From NCBI GenBank assembly GCA_038503065.1, contig JBCAMK010000002.1, forward strand, positions 1,798,001-1,862,000: a stretch of DNA of 64,000 nt, in the 5' to 3' direction. Position numbers and translations under genes: made by a program. Position 1 is the stretch's first letter. The number at the start of each line of letters is the position of its first letter. The notes beneath the pieces are model-generated. The model saw only the letters and a list, made by a program, of their open reading frames with translations. It did no database searches and was not told the origin of the DNA. This document shows positions 36,201 to 47,897 of the stretch, piece by piece. The DNA comes from Paragyromitra xinjiangensis (lineage: Eukaryota; Ascomycota; Pezizomycetes; Pezizales; Discinaceae).

Positions 36201-38557
36201 GCCCCTGCTCATGTGGAAAACGCTATGAATAATGGATCTCCCGCAGATGAGGAAATGGCGGAAAAAGATCGTAGCGAAGTGGTTCGCGGGGATGGGAACG
36301 CGGACAACGAACAACCAGCTGCAGTGGCGAAAAACGATACAATCTTTACCTGGCAAGGAGTTACGTACACTATTCCTGTTAAGGATGGCCATAGGACACT
36401 TTTGAGGGATGTCCAAGGATATGTGAGGCCTGGGAGACTTACTGCTCTCATGGGAGAATCTGGAGCCGGAAAAACGACCCTACTGTATGATTGTCTGTCC
36501 ATATTTTCTCAATATTGAACTAATAAATAGTAGTAATACACTTGCGCAAAGGATCGACTTTGGTGTCGTTGAGGGCACTTTCCAAGTTGATGGGAGACCT
36601 CTTCCTTTGTCCTTTCAGAGAGCAACTGGTTTTGCAGAGCAGCAAGATGTTCATGAACCTACCGCGACCGTTAGAGAAGCGCTTAGGTTCTCCGCCTTGC
36701 TAAGGCAACCAAAGGAGATACCTATTCAGGAGAAATACGATTATGTTGAAGTAATTATTCCGCTTCCTAGCAAGAGATTAAATTTATCGCTGATTGGTCT
36801 TTAGAAAATTATTCATCTTCTGGAGATGGATGATCTTGCAGGAGCGACTGTTGGGTCCCAAGGGAATGGATTGAACCAGGAGCAAAGGAAACGCTTGACT
36901 ATTGGAGTAGAACTTGCGAGCAAACCCGAGCTTTTGATGTTTCTTGATGAGGTGAGCCATCCTATTATCGCAATCATATCGAATCACTCGTACTAACAAT
37001 TATTTCAGCCAACATCAGGTCTTGACTCAAATGCGGCATTCAACGTGATTCGTTTCTTGAGAAAGCTTGCCGACTCAGGCCAAGCAATCCTCTGCACTAT
37101 CCATCAACCAAGCGCGGTTCTGTTCGAAAATTTCGACGATTTGATTCTCTTAAAGACTGGTGGACGCATCGCGTATCACGGAGAGCTTGGACCTGATTCT
37201 CAGAAGATGATTCGGTACTTCGAAAAGAATGGCGCGCCTAAGTGTCCCAAAGATAAAAATCCAGCAGAGTACATGCTTGAAGCAATTGGCGCTGGAGACC
37301 CGAACAGAAAAGAGAAGGATTGGGGCGATGTTTGGGCTAACTCCGAAGAGCATAATGAGCGGACCCAGGAAATCGAGCAATTGATCGAAGAACGTCGTTC
37401 AAAGGCAGATTCTACGACGGAAGACAACCGCGAGTATGCCATGCCCTGGGGTACGCAGGTCATTGCAGTTATCAAAAGAACATTTGTGGCCTACTGGAGG
37501 ACACCACAATACGCCATCGGAAAATTTGCACTGCACATCTTCACGGGGCTTTTCAATGCGTTTACTTTCTACAAGCTAGGGAATTCTTCCATCGATATGC
37601 AATCACGTCTTTTTAGCGTCTTCATGGTCCTCACCATTTCTCCGCCGTTGATCCAACAGTTGCAGCCAAGGTTCTTGCATTTCAGGGATCTGTTCAAGGC
37701 CCGCGAAAACTCATCAAAAATTTATCATTGGTCGGCTTTTGTGATTGCTGCTATCCTTGTGGAGATTCCGTATTCCGTCGTGGCAGGGACTCTGTATTTT
37801 GTTTCTTGGTATTTCCCTATTGCGTTTCCAAGGGATAGCTTTAGGGTTGGATACACATGGATGATGCTTATGCTGTAAGTTTTTTCTTATCGAAATATTT
37901 TCTATTTATCAAGCAAGAGGCTGATTGGCCGTCACGACAGGTTCGAACTGTATTATGTCGGTTTCGGCCAAGCTATCGCATCATTTGCGCCGAACGAACT
38001 CCTAGCCAGTTTGCTCGTACCCGTGTTTTTTCTCTTTGTCGTCGCTTTTTGCGGTGTTGTCGTACCATATGCTGGTATCCCGACCTTCTGGCACTTTGTG
38101 TACCGTGTCAGCCCCTTCACTTATCTCCTGGAGGGCTTTCTGGGCGTACTCGTCCATGACGTGCCGGTCCGGTGTGCCGAAAAGGAGTATGCGAGGATCC
38201 CGAAGCCGCCGGCACAAACATGTCAGGAGTATACCAGTGCATTCATCCGACAGGCTGGTGGATATGTGCAGCAGGTCGGGGACGAATGTAGATTTTGCCA
38301 GTATAAGAGTGGGGATGAATTCGTTAGTTTCCCCGCCTTTTCTTCATCAGAAAGCTTTGTCTCTTGGTCTTATAACTAACTATATATTTTCTTGTCAGGC
38401 GGCGGGCTTCAATGTTTATTACAGACATCACTGGAGGGACTATGGCATTTTCTGGGCGTTTATAATCTTTAATTTTTCGCTTGTATTTGTCTGTACATGG
38501 CTGTACCTGGGAGGACTAAGGAGGTTGCTTAAGGGGTTTAAAAAGCAAAAGAATTAA
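33247..38557 (+). CDS. full-size PDR/ABCG-family drug efflux transporter
   Basis: Plasma-membrane ATP-driven exporter of hydrophobic compounds, layout (NBD-TMD)x2. Twelve exons: 33247-33991, 34056-34174, 34239-34260, 34316-35232, 35285-35537, 35593-35757, 35812-36484, 36534-36750, 36805-36951, 37009-37874, 37941-38322 and 38399-38557, giving 1554 residues. NBD1 has the PDR-type degenerate Walker A (GRPGSGCST, Cys for Lys), an intact VSGGEKKR signature and a Walker B with Asn ([10 protein letters not shown]). NBD2 has a canonical Walker A (GESGAGKTT), a degenerate signature (LNQEQRKRL) and MFLDEPTSGLD. This asymmetry is normal for fungal PDR pumps. TMD1 and TMD2 carry the family motifs [23 protein letters not shown] and SPFTYLLEG. 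Exon 3 is a 22-base micro-exon encoding VLYNPEE. The CGGCCG cluster upstream may control it. Substrate unknown. Confidence 0.95.
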
Positions 38558-39087
38558 CTAATACTAGTGACTTAGGAGCGCACCAATTTTTTTTGTACCT
38601 AGATTTTAGTAGCCCCAAGGTTTAAATACAAACTTACTGGGAAGGAACATAGTTAGCCAAACTGAGAGATACTAAAAGGCATACAAAATAGGAATTGCCC
38701 GTTTGTTTTTAGTTTTGCCGATGCTGTTTTAGAGCCACCGGCATGAGTCTTTACACTCACGAAGCAGTCGCGATACTCCTGCTTGGGAAAAGGACTGGCT
38801 TGTCAAAAGGCTATGCATTAGTGTTTTTCGCCGTGAACATTAACAGGTAGTAGGAGAATAGATAATTTGATCACATGTTATCACTCGATATTCGTCAACT
38901 TCAGAGTATGATCCCATGAGTAAAGTACTCTATATTTTCCATCCCAAACTGCTCCCTTGATATGAATACCCTAATCCGTGCCAGAGCTCCTAGTGAACAT
39001 AAAATGAGTAACCTATAAACCGTGATCCATGCATACCAATTTCCCTGACACCCAAACAAATAAGCCCCTATCTCCCATGCTGACCAT
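38558..39087. other. convergent intergenic region
   Basis: It lies between the ends of the ABC transporter (+) and the SNF2 gene (-). It holds their 3' untranslated regions. No coding frame or repeat stands out. Confidence 0.5.
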
Positions 39088-42000
39088 TTACCTTCTTCCA
39101 AATGCACTATTCGCCTCAGCTGCTCTTCTCCTCTGGCTGAGCTCTTCCGCTTCTGGGTTCACATATCTTCCGTGCACTTCACGGCTATACCCTACACCTC
39201 TCTCCCTCTCCCTCTCCCTCTCCCTATCCTCGTCACCTCTATCCTTGAGCACCCTCGTTCTACTCCCCAATCCCTTCGCTATTGGTGTTGATGACCCCGG
39301 CGCAGTTTCCGCATCACGCCTGAACAGATACAAGATATCCTTCATGCTCAACTTCGCCGCCTTTGCCTTTCCGAGACCGCCATCACCATCTCCGAACGCA
39401 GCTTTGGCGAGTTCTCTTTTTTGTTCCTGGAGCTTCAGGATACGTTCTTCCACAGAGTTAGCTACAGTGAGCTTGTAGACAACCACATCCGTGACTTGGC
39501 CAATACGATGGACCCTGTCGATGGCTTGTTCTTCGATGAACTGTAGCCGTAAAGAGATGTCAGCGTAAATTCACCCGTAAGGATGGGTAGTTGGGCAATG
39601 AAAGGAAACCAACCGGATTCCAAAACGGCTCCAAAATAACTACCCTGCAAGCAGCGACCAGATTTAACCCCAACGCACCACACTTCAAGCTACATAGCAA
39701 AACGCCACAAAACTCTTTTTCTATTCCTTTCTTATTTGCGTATTCGCCCTCACCCCTCAACCTCCTCAAGCTGGCCTCACGGTCATCATTTTTCATGCTC
39801 CCGTCATACCTGGCAAATGCAATCCCCTCCCTATACAGGAAGGGCTCTATAAGATCTAGCATGCTTGTAAACTGACTGAAGACGATCGTTTTCTTATTTT
39901 CCTTCAGCTCCTTCTTGAGAATCCGTAGAAGGTGTTTGATTTTGGTGGAGATAACGAGATTAGAGTATTCGTCGCTTTCTGAGTAATTCTCATCAGCTTC
40001 CTCGTCCTCCTCGGCTTCGTCATTAATGAATTTCTTGGCGGATTTGCGGGCCATCCTCGATCTGACCGGCCCATCATCGTCAGATGTATCGGTACCTTCC
40101 TCAGCCTGGCTTCCTCCTTCGTCTTCTTCATCGTCCTCGTAGGTACGAGCCCTCACGTATCCCTCATCATCTTCCAAATCTTCCTCCACCTCTTCTGCCT
40201 GACTCCCTTCGCTGTCGTCTGCATCCTCATTAATTCGTGCCTTGTCACCTGCATCCTCCGCTTCATCCTCCTCTTCATCGTCGCTATCAAGAACGACCAA
40301 CCTTCCTCTTTTCTGCTTTAGCTCCTTAGACCCCTTTTTTTTATTAGTCTCCTCCTTATCATTCTTCGCAGCCCTCTTAACTTGCTCTAGATCTGCCCTA
40401 CAATCCGCACACCTTGGCTCTCCACTCTTCGATTCTTCCTTCGTTAGGTCTGAGAAGCAAACGTCGCATTTCCTAGCATCAACGCTAAGTCCACCAAGCA
40501 GGTCCGCAAGTTCATCTCCCAAAACTTCGTCCTGCTCTAGTGGTTTTGGGGCCGACTTTTTCCGTGGTGTGGCTAAACCGAGGCCAGATTCCTTATCCTT
40601 GTGAATTTTTCCGGCGACAAGTTGCGGATGGTTACAAGCTAGGTTGGTTAGCCTACGAAGTGGTACTTTTTAGATCATAGTCGGTAATAACAAACCTTGT
40701 CGTAATCTCAGCAGCAAAAGCAAAGCGCTTGTCATATTCACACCACCAAGCCCCTTACCACCCACGCCAAATCCACTTAGCATCTTTTCAAGGCTCTCCT
40801 CTGTTCTTGTTTCAAGCTTTTCGTAGAACTCCTGCTCTTTGGTATCGAATTTGGCCACGACGCTCTCAACTTTTCTTTGAACCATCTTCATCCTATTCTC
40901 ACCACCTGCCTTCTCTAACTTTTCACCATCTGCCCTCAATACATCCTTAGTTCTCCTTAGCATGATAGCGCCCAATACTACCCTCAGCCTTTCGATGGCC
41001 ACTCCTTCGCGGTTCTGGCTCATAGGCCTTGCAATCTGTTCTTTCCACACCGCAAGGTCGTCGAACGGAGCAACTCTCAAAAACTTGATCAAACTCTGCA
41101 ACTCCTCGATCTTGTTTTGTAAAGGTGTGCCTGTAAGACACCATCGGTATCTTGCTCGGAGTGCGCAAGCAGCTAGGGATCCTTTTGCAAGCCTGTTCTT
41201 GATCGTGTGCGCTTCGTCGAGTACAATCCTCCACCAGCGTAATCCAAAGCAGCCAACAGGTGTTCCATTTCCTTCGGTGTCCTTGTGCTCGGAGCGGATA
41301 ACATCGTAGGTGGTGATTACTACATCGTATTTTCGCAACAAAGCTGAGTCTTTGGCACGATTCGGGCCGTGGTGCACACGAACACGCATTTTGTGGGAAT
41401 CATCGGTGCGTCTAGCAATTTCGGCTTCCCATTGTTTTATTAAGGCTAATGGAGCGATGACGAGAGTCCCCTTTTCAAGGTCGGATGGAAGTTTCACAGC
41501 TGCCTTCTTGGAGTCTGGCGAAAGTGAAGAAAATGTAGATTTGTCCGAGATTGGATGGGTAGGGTGTGGATGCGAGAGAATAAGGGAGATTGTCTGGATG
41601 GTTTTTCCTAATCCCATCTATGCAGTAATATTAGTATGAGTCGAACGAGACACCTTAACGGGGAGAGCCCATACATCATCAGCCAAGATTCCTCCCCTAG
41701 CTTTTCCTTCCTCTCTGCTACGCAAAAATTTCAACCCTCGGATCTGGTGCTGAAGCAGCCTGACATTCAAGCCATCAACCACATCAGATTCTTCCTCTTC
41801 CTCCTCTTCCTCCTCCTCCTCTCCTCCTAAGTTATCTTTCAGGGTCACTTTCTCTTCCATCATAGCGGCCAGCTCATCGTCCACCTTTTTATCTCTCTTC
41901 TTTCCTTTCTTCTTCTTTACTGGGGGGGAGTCATTGATACCCTCCAATAACTCCTTAATGCTCTCGGTAGTCTTCTCGTGATCCACGTACGTTCCGCCAT

Positions 42001-42690
42001 AGTAGGTGCCATTGGCACCCGCAACTGCACCTCCACCAGGTATTGAGAACGTAGGCGGCAACTTCCTACCCTCATTAGGAGTGGGGAAGCTTGAATTGTT
42101 GAATTTAGTAGACGGAAATCCCGATCCAGCGGAGTTTCCGCGGTTAACGGAATGGAAAGTAGGGAATGCCTGAGGACGCGGAATTACTACTGGGGCGTCG
42201 TCGTCGCTGCCCGGCGAGTTTGTCAAATCAACTGTAGGAGGGCGAGGCCTCCAGTGCTCACGGGAGCCTTTGAGAGGTAGAGGCTGGAGGAATTCGTCGG
42301 CACGGGCATTGACCATCGAAACGAAAGGCTTCGGGACCGTTGCTACAACGGGCACCAGTTAGTTGATGAGCCTGACAAAGTACCAAAGCAGGAGCAAAGG
42401 GTATGCAGATTATTGTTTCCTTGAAGAAACCTCGGTGAAACAAATTCGAGGTACTCACGTTCAGCCCTTGCTGGGTCTTGAGGATTCCGATAAGGAATTC
42501 TACCCAAATTGGATTTCATGGGAGTTGTGGAGCCAAAGGCTGGCGTACTTTGCGACCAATTTCCGCCTGCAGCGGAGGAAGGTTCTCGGGAAGCATTGAG
42601 GTTATTCCTCGGCCCGTAGGGTCCAGCGGCAGAACTCTGGGACGAGGAAGGGCGGGGTCCCCGAGGTGGAGCTGGGTCAGGCGAACTCAT
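39088..42690 (-). CDS. SNF2-family ATPase, Rad5/Rad16 group, with a zinc-ribbon-like insert instead of RING
   Basis: DNA-dependent ATPase/translocase of chromatin or repair. Exons (minus): 42459-42690, 41675-42342, 40696-41617, 39614-40638 and 39088-39540, giving 1099 residues. Walker A DDMGLGKT spans the exon 2/3 junction (about 299-306). LDEAH is near 435, followed by LTGTPLQN and LRRTKD. The helicase C half has IVFSQFTSMLDL, LLCSLKCGALGLNL and DRVHRIGQ (about 960). Between the lobes, where Rad5 and Uls1 carry a RING finger, there is Cys665-x2-Cys668-x15-Cys684-x2-Cys687 followed by a very acidic stretch of roughly 150 residues. So a C4 zinc knuckle is likely and ubiquitin-ligase activity is not supported. 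The tail has a (Arg-Glu)n run coded by a CTCTCC microsatellite. The exact subfamily (Uls1/TTF2-like) is uncertain. Confidence 0.88.
39204..39228. repeat. CTCTCC hexanucleotide microsatellite in coding sequence
   Basis: Four or more tandem CTCTCC units encode Arg-Glu repeats near the C-terminus of the SNF2 protein on the minus strand. Because the unit is six bases, length changes keep the reading frame. Confidence 0.7.
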
Positions 42691-43234
42691 CTTATGTGAT
42701 TCTATTGTTGTTTGGAGCTATGTAGGCCTGATTGAGGAGCAAAGGCTGTAGGAAGGGCAAAAAAGGGAACGAAACAACAATTGAAGATGGATAAGGAATT
42801 CTTAAGGCGCAAGGTCCACAAAGAGGGGAGGAACTTGTAGGGAACAAAAATGGTGATAAGGTGTTGGGGAGGCTCCAGTGTTGGTATCGTCTTGCCGCTA
42901 AGAGGGCAATAAACAAACGCCGCCACAATAGGGGTCTTCTGTGGCGTTAGTGTTAACTTTAAGCCACTACTATCTAGCCAATGATCTTCCCGCCGTGCCG
43001 GAACAATCCTGGCCAGATTCTGGCCAGGCAAAGGGAACTGGCATTAAGTTTGGAAATGAGCAAGTTTAAAATGAGGTTTTTTTAAATGCCACAGATAACC
43101 CTATGCTAGGCAGACAATGCGAGTGATTTTCCATGACGAGTGTTTACACATTTCCAAGCGTAAAAAGAATACAGGTCTAAAAACGATCGAGAGACATAAC
43201 TACATGTATACGAAAGAATAACCGTCTACAATCA
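42691..43234. other. upstream region of the SNF2 gene / 3' flank of the IBTK gene
   Basis: Both neighbours are on the minus strand. A perfect inverted repeat CCTGGCCAG-ATT-CTGGCCAGG sits at 43008-43028, about 320 bases upstream of the SNF2 start. No gene is supported; the two overlapping minus frames near 42700-43030 have no conserved content. Confidence 0.5.
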
Positions 43235-46200
43235 CTATCGTGACCCTTCACCTTGCCCTGCCGCCACCGCCTCACCTCTACCTCTCCTCCCACCACCACC
43301 TCGTCTCCTCCCTCTCCCACCCTTCCTCCCCCCTCCTTGGCCAGCCCCTCCACCTCCCCCGTTATTTCCTCTGCTCGCTGCACGCTCAGCTGCTGCCGTC
43401 TCAAGTCTTACTTTCTCACTCTCCATATCCCACCATCTTAAAAACTCCTGTTCGGCTTGAATTTCCTGCAAGCTACGCTTCGCGGCATGATCGCGTATAA
43501 TCTCCTTATGCACTTCCTCCTGTAACATGATATCTGCAAGTGATAAGTGAAGAGTAGCTTCTGAGCGGCGAGAAGGAGGAGGGGGGAAAGGGGACGGCGG
43601 TGGAGGTTGAGATGTTGAGGACGCAGATACAGTTCTCCCTGGTGTTGTCGAACGAGTGGCCGGCGATGGTAAGGCCGGCGCGTACGCGGCGACTGGTCTC
43701 GGTGATGCTGGTGGGGGCGTAGAAATAGTTTTTTGTATATCTCCTCTCGAACTAGCACCGCGCTGTGTCTGAGGTTTTCCACCCACTGCAGACGATGACG
43801 ATGACGATGATTCTTCCATTAGAACATCCTTTAGGCTAACCCTGGAGACAGCAGTCGGGGTCTGCCACATCTTTGGCATTTGTTTCTCGGGAGTCGAAAC
43901 GACAGGCGTCGTCACTGCTGGCCCGGCCACTTGTTGCTGTTGTCGTTTCCGTTCTTTCTGTGAAACTTTCTCTGGAGTGGCAGATAAACCTAGCGACAAG
44001 TTAGACTTCCCCAAACTTGAGGAAGCCTGTGCCATGATTTCTTTTATCGGCAGCTTTTCCGGTAGAACTGGCGAGCGCCACGATTTTGAAGTAGTCCACT
44101 CCGGTGTGGACGGCTGTTTCTTCAAGCTTGACTTCGGGGTAACCGGTGGGTCGGCAGTTGCTTGACGGGGCGTGTCCTGTGCTGACGAGGGTTGGGAAGT
44201 GATTGCCTTCCCTTTCGCATTAAACCATATCCCTTCCTCTGGTTTAGGGAGACTCGATGGCGGGCTTGAGTATACACCTTTCCCATAGCTGCGGGCTCCT
44301 ATAGATAGTGTTGTATCTTCATCCATATCAAACATGAGGTCCCCGGTAGGATTGGAAGGCTTCAAAGCAGGTGACACACTCGTCGCTAATTTGTTCTCCT
44401 TGCTAGATTTCCTGCGTGCCTTATTCGGGACTTGTTGCGGCGAGGAACCGGACGCAACTTCTAGTGGCTGATTGCTAGCTTTTCTGAGTGACGAAGGCAA
44501 GGATGTCTGTTCGTCTTCCTGCGCAGCGTAAAAAGCAATCAAGGCTTCTTTTTCCTTCGCAGAGGCTTCTGGCAAGGAAGGGTATTTCGCTAATAGCTCT
44601 TGTTCCTGTTTATCGCTGCGAGAGTTGGGGGAACAACGACGCTGATTTGCCTTAACAACGGAATCGAGCTCAGACATCAAATCTACGTCGAGATCGTCCA
44701 GGAGACTGTTTTTTATTCGCTTTGTTAGCTTTGAGATAGAAATAGAAGAAATCATGGGGGAAATCACTGATTCTCCAGCATTGTTTCCATGTTTAAACAT
44801 ATATATTGCATGCACATGTCCTTAAATCCTGTTTCTGAGCACGCAGAAACTGCCATCAAAAGCTGTGCTGCATTTCTTGTATTCACTAGTTTCATGGAAA
44901 TATGTCAATATTTTGTATTCCTCTCTTTTAACTCCTAAAAGTACATAGGATAGATGTATGATGGTACTGACCATAGCCGCCCAAGACCTTCTGACACACT
45001 TGCGAGAGCCTTTCTAACATAAGCTCATTCGCAACACTCATAACATCCATGACAAAGTCAAGGTACTCGTCTACCTTCATACCTTCCACACCAACGCGTA
45101 TGCCATCAAAGCCGGCGGGGCCCCAATCAGTATATAGCCAGCTGATAACCATTTCCATAACCGGCTTCTCAACATGCTTCATATCCACTTTAACAAGACC
45201 TTCTCCATCGCCGCGGCGGCCGAGAAGCCATCTTCCGGATGCACCTCCACCATAAAGCGCCTCAAAGAAAGGGCAACGAACCCTCATTATGGCTGAATGA
45301 ACGTGCAGGCTCTCACCGCGTGCCAGCTCGATGGATAAATCAGCATTCTGCTTAAGCTCACGGGTTTTTAGTGCAGCTTCGAAGTCGCTGTGCAAGCTTC
45401 GCGGGGGGTAATGCATTCTCCCGACAGCATTCTCGAGGACCTTTAACTCCAGCGCTGATGCTACCGCTGAGAGCTCTGTACGAAGAGTTTTGAAATTGTG
45501 GGTTTGTGTTGGATTGACGCCACGTTGGTGCCATAAATCAATAACGGTGTCGATATAGATATAGTAGACCAAATTCAATACTGTAAGTAGATCTATGTCT
45601 TTAAATACTAACTGCAGCTTATCAGTGTCGTGCCGGATTTCAGCGGTATTGTCAATATGTGTGCTGCCCGTAGTCAATGCGTTCCTGAAGACTGAAGACC
45701 GTGCAGCAAGGAAGACCTTATGAATAGGAATTTCAATCTCTTCGCAGGCTGTTGTCGAGATAGTCATGTCCCACTCGTCAGCCCCACGCCGCAACGGAAG
45801 ACGTATCAAGTAGTCTCTCAGGTGTTGTTTTAAGTTGTCTTTCATGAACCATCTAACGGTACTACTGTAACCTTGTGGTCTCGGCCTAGGCCCGTAGCCC
45901 CATTCTTCCTCTATACGGCCGTTATCGCCACTCTCGTCTTCAACGTCTTCATTTATGAACGCCTCTCTAAATGAGAGCAGCCCAGCCACGTCCTCCCAAA
46001 GTGCCTGCGGTTGCACCACCGGAGCTGTCTTCATAATATCGCAATCCCTCCTGATCGCAGCGAAAGCACCGAACATGTTGCTCCTTATGCTGACGATCCT
46101 GGTCAGCCCGGGTACTCTATCGAACTTATATCGTCCACTTTCAGTACTGCCAACTCCCTTCTCTTTGATCTTTGCTCGTTTGACCCTTCTCCATACACTA

Positions 46201-47897
46201 CCAGACTCAGTGCAAACGATTATTGACCCATCCTGTCCAACATTTGCGTCTCTGACCGCCATGTGTTGCTTCCTCAAACTCCAAGCTCGCTGTGTAGGCC
46301 ATCCGACCTTGGAACCTTTCTCTGCACGCTCCTTCAAGCAAGCTTCTACATCCAAGGTGAATGCGTCACCTGTCCTGCTTAGGGCACACAAGGTGTCTCC
46401 ACCACCAGTAATCTTCCTGATAAAGTTGGGCTTGTTATCGTATCTAGTAACATTTTTCATTCCTAACAAGCCTTGCATTCGGTCCATTGGAAAGGACAGT
46501 TTGGAGTACCCGTATCCGATCAAGATCCAGACCTCGTGGTTTGCAAGGAGAACAGCGGTAGCCTTATCGATAGCGGCAACCTGTGATATTACTATCCCTG
46601 TTAAAAACCCTGCAGCGACCTTCCGTGGCGTAGGTTGGCTAGCTAATGTTCTTGCATCGGAGGAATCAAGAATCCCCAGCTGCCCCTCATTTTTACCGAA
46701 GGTGAATAATGAAGTAGAAGTAAATACAACGGTGTGAATCCTCGAAGCTGCGCACCCGACCACAATCTCCCGTTTCAGGCCGCCGGACACCTGCCGAGGA
46801 GTCGTCTGAATCGGTTCTTCTTTAGTGGTCTTTTGTTGGACAGCATACCCTAGCTGGCCCCACTTGTTCCCACCCCAAGTCCATACCTCACCACCCTCCA
46901 GGACAGCAACAGTATGGTCGAGCCCCAGTGCCACCCTTTCTACTCGCTTCTTAGGTAGAAGCGGTGGCGAGAGTGGCTGCAGTGTAAACTGGGTCAGTTG
47001 CTCATCCCCGAAACCCAAACGACCCCCATGCCCAAAGCCACAAATGAAAAGATTACTGTGTGGGTCGGACGTTAAGATGGCGGTATGAAGTTTCGAAAGC
47101 TGAATATCACTAAAGTGCAATGGATTGAAAAGTGTATTTGCGTCTAGCAACTCCTCGACTCTCTTCTCGCTAGTGGGATATTTGAGTTTTGTCTGCTCCA
47201 AGAGCAGATGGCGAGGGCGCTGTAAAGGCATTCTCTCGGGGTAGGTTCGATCGTCTCCATCGGGGAACCCCAATGTTAGGTTTTTGTTGGACCCAAAGGT
47301 GAAAACTTCATCACCACCTTCCTGATTTGCCTTATCTGTCTTCCGTTCCTCATCACCCTCCTCGTCGTCCGAGCTTTGGTTATCCTCAACTACCCTTTCC
47401 TCGGCGAGCAACTTCTCAATCCCATGTATCGAATTTCCAAACACTTCAAATGGACTATCACCAGCATGGTCTTTCAACTTGACGAAACCCCAATTACTAG
47501 GATTGTGCGAGAGGATAGCCCTAACAGCGGATATGTTCCCGCGGTAGAGCGCACGATGCATTGCCGTCCACCCAGACTCTAAATCTGGGACCGCAGGATC
47601 CGTTAATGGATGTGAGAGCAGTGCATCAACAAACAGAAGACCGTCTAGGTCACTACAAGCCAAATGCAACACATTCCTCCCCATGCTATCCAGCTCTCGT
47701 AACGCTTGTCGCGTAATCGTAACATTCCCTGGAACCTGTTTTGTATTCGCAGATGACTGTTTTAAAGATGCTTGCAGTGGCGTCGTCACTGTGGTTCCGG
47801 TGGATGTAGCGCTGCTCCGGGGCATTGAGCCCGCCAGAAGACGCCGGAACTTGGCGGCGTCATTCTCGAGGTAGTAGCGCCACAGATAACTGCTCAT
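43235..47897 (-). CDS. IBTK: IBTK-like protein: ankyrin, RCC1 repeats and two BTB domains
   Basis: Homologue of inhibitor of Bruton tyrosine kinase, in animals a CUL3 substrate adaptor. Fungi lack BTK, so only the adaptor role carries over. Exons (minus): 44972-47897, 44768-44885 and 43235-44705, giving 1504 residues. Ankyrin repeats lie at about 45-160 (GRNVLHLAC, GWTAMHRALYRGN). RCC1-type repeats lie at about 210-520 (FGHGGRLGFGD, WTWGGNKWGQLG). BTB1 lies at about 680-790 (EIPIHKVFLAARSSVFRNAL) and BTB2 at about 840-960 (SLHVHSAIMRVRCPFFEAL). Exon 2 restores the family block VNTRNAAQLLMAV and ends in METMLEN. Exon 3 opens with LLDDLDVDLMSELDSVVKAN, the conserved segment after the second BTB. 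These matches prove that the three exons are one gene. The last 300 residues are Ser/Pro-rich and end in an Arg/Gly-rich tail. The start MSSYLWRYYLEN is chosen from family-like sequence. Confidence 0.92.

Noticed and set aside
43235..44815. Separate 526-codon gene downstream of IBTK
   Set aside because: Splicing through 44768-44885 joins it in phase to the IBTK exon and restores family blocks, so it is the C-terminal exon of one gene.
45955..46737. 260-codon + strand ORF inside the IBTK gene
   Set aside because: Antisense shadow of the RCC1/BTB coding exon.
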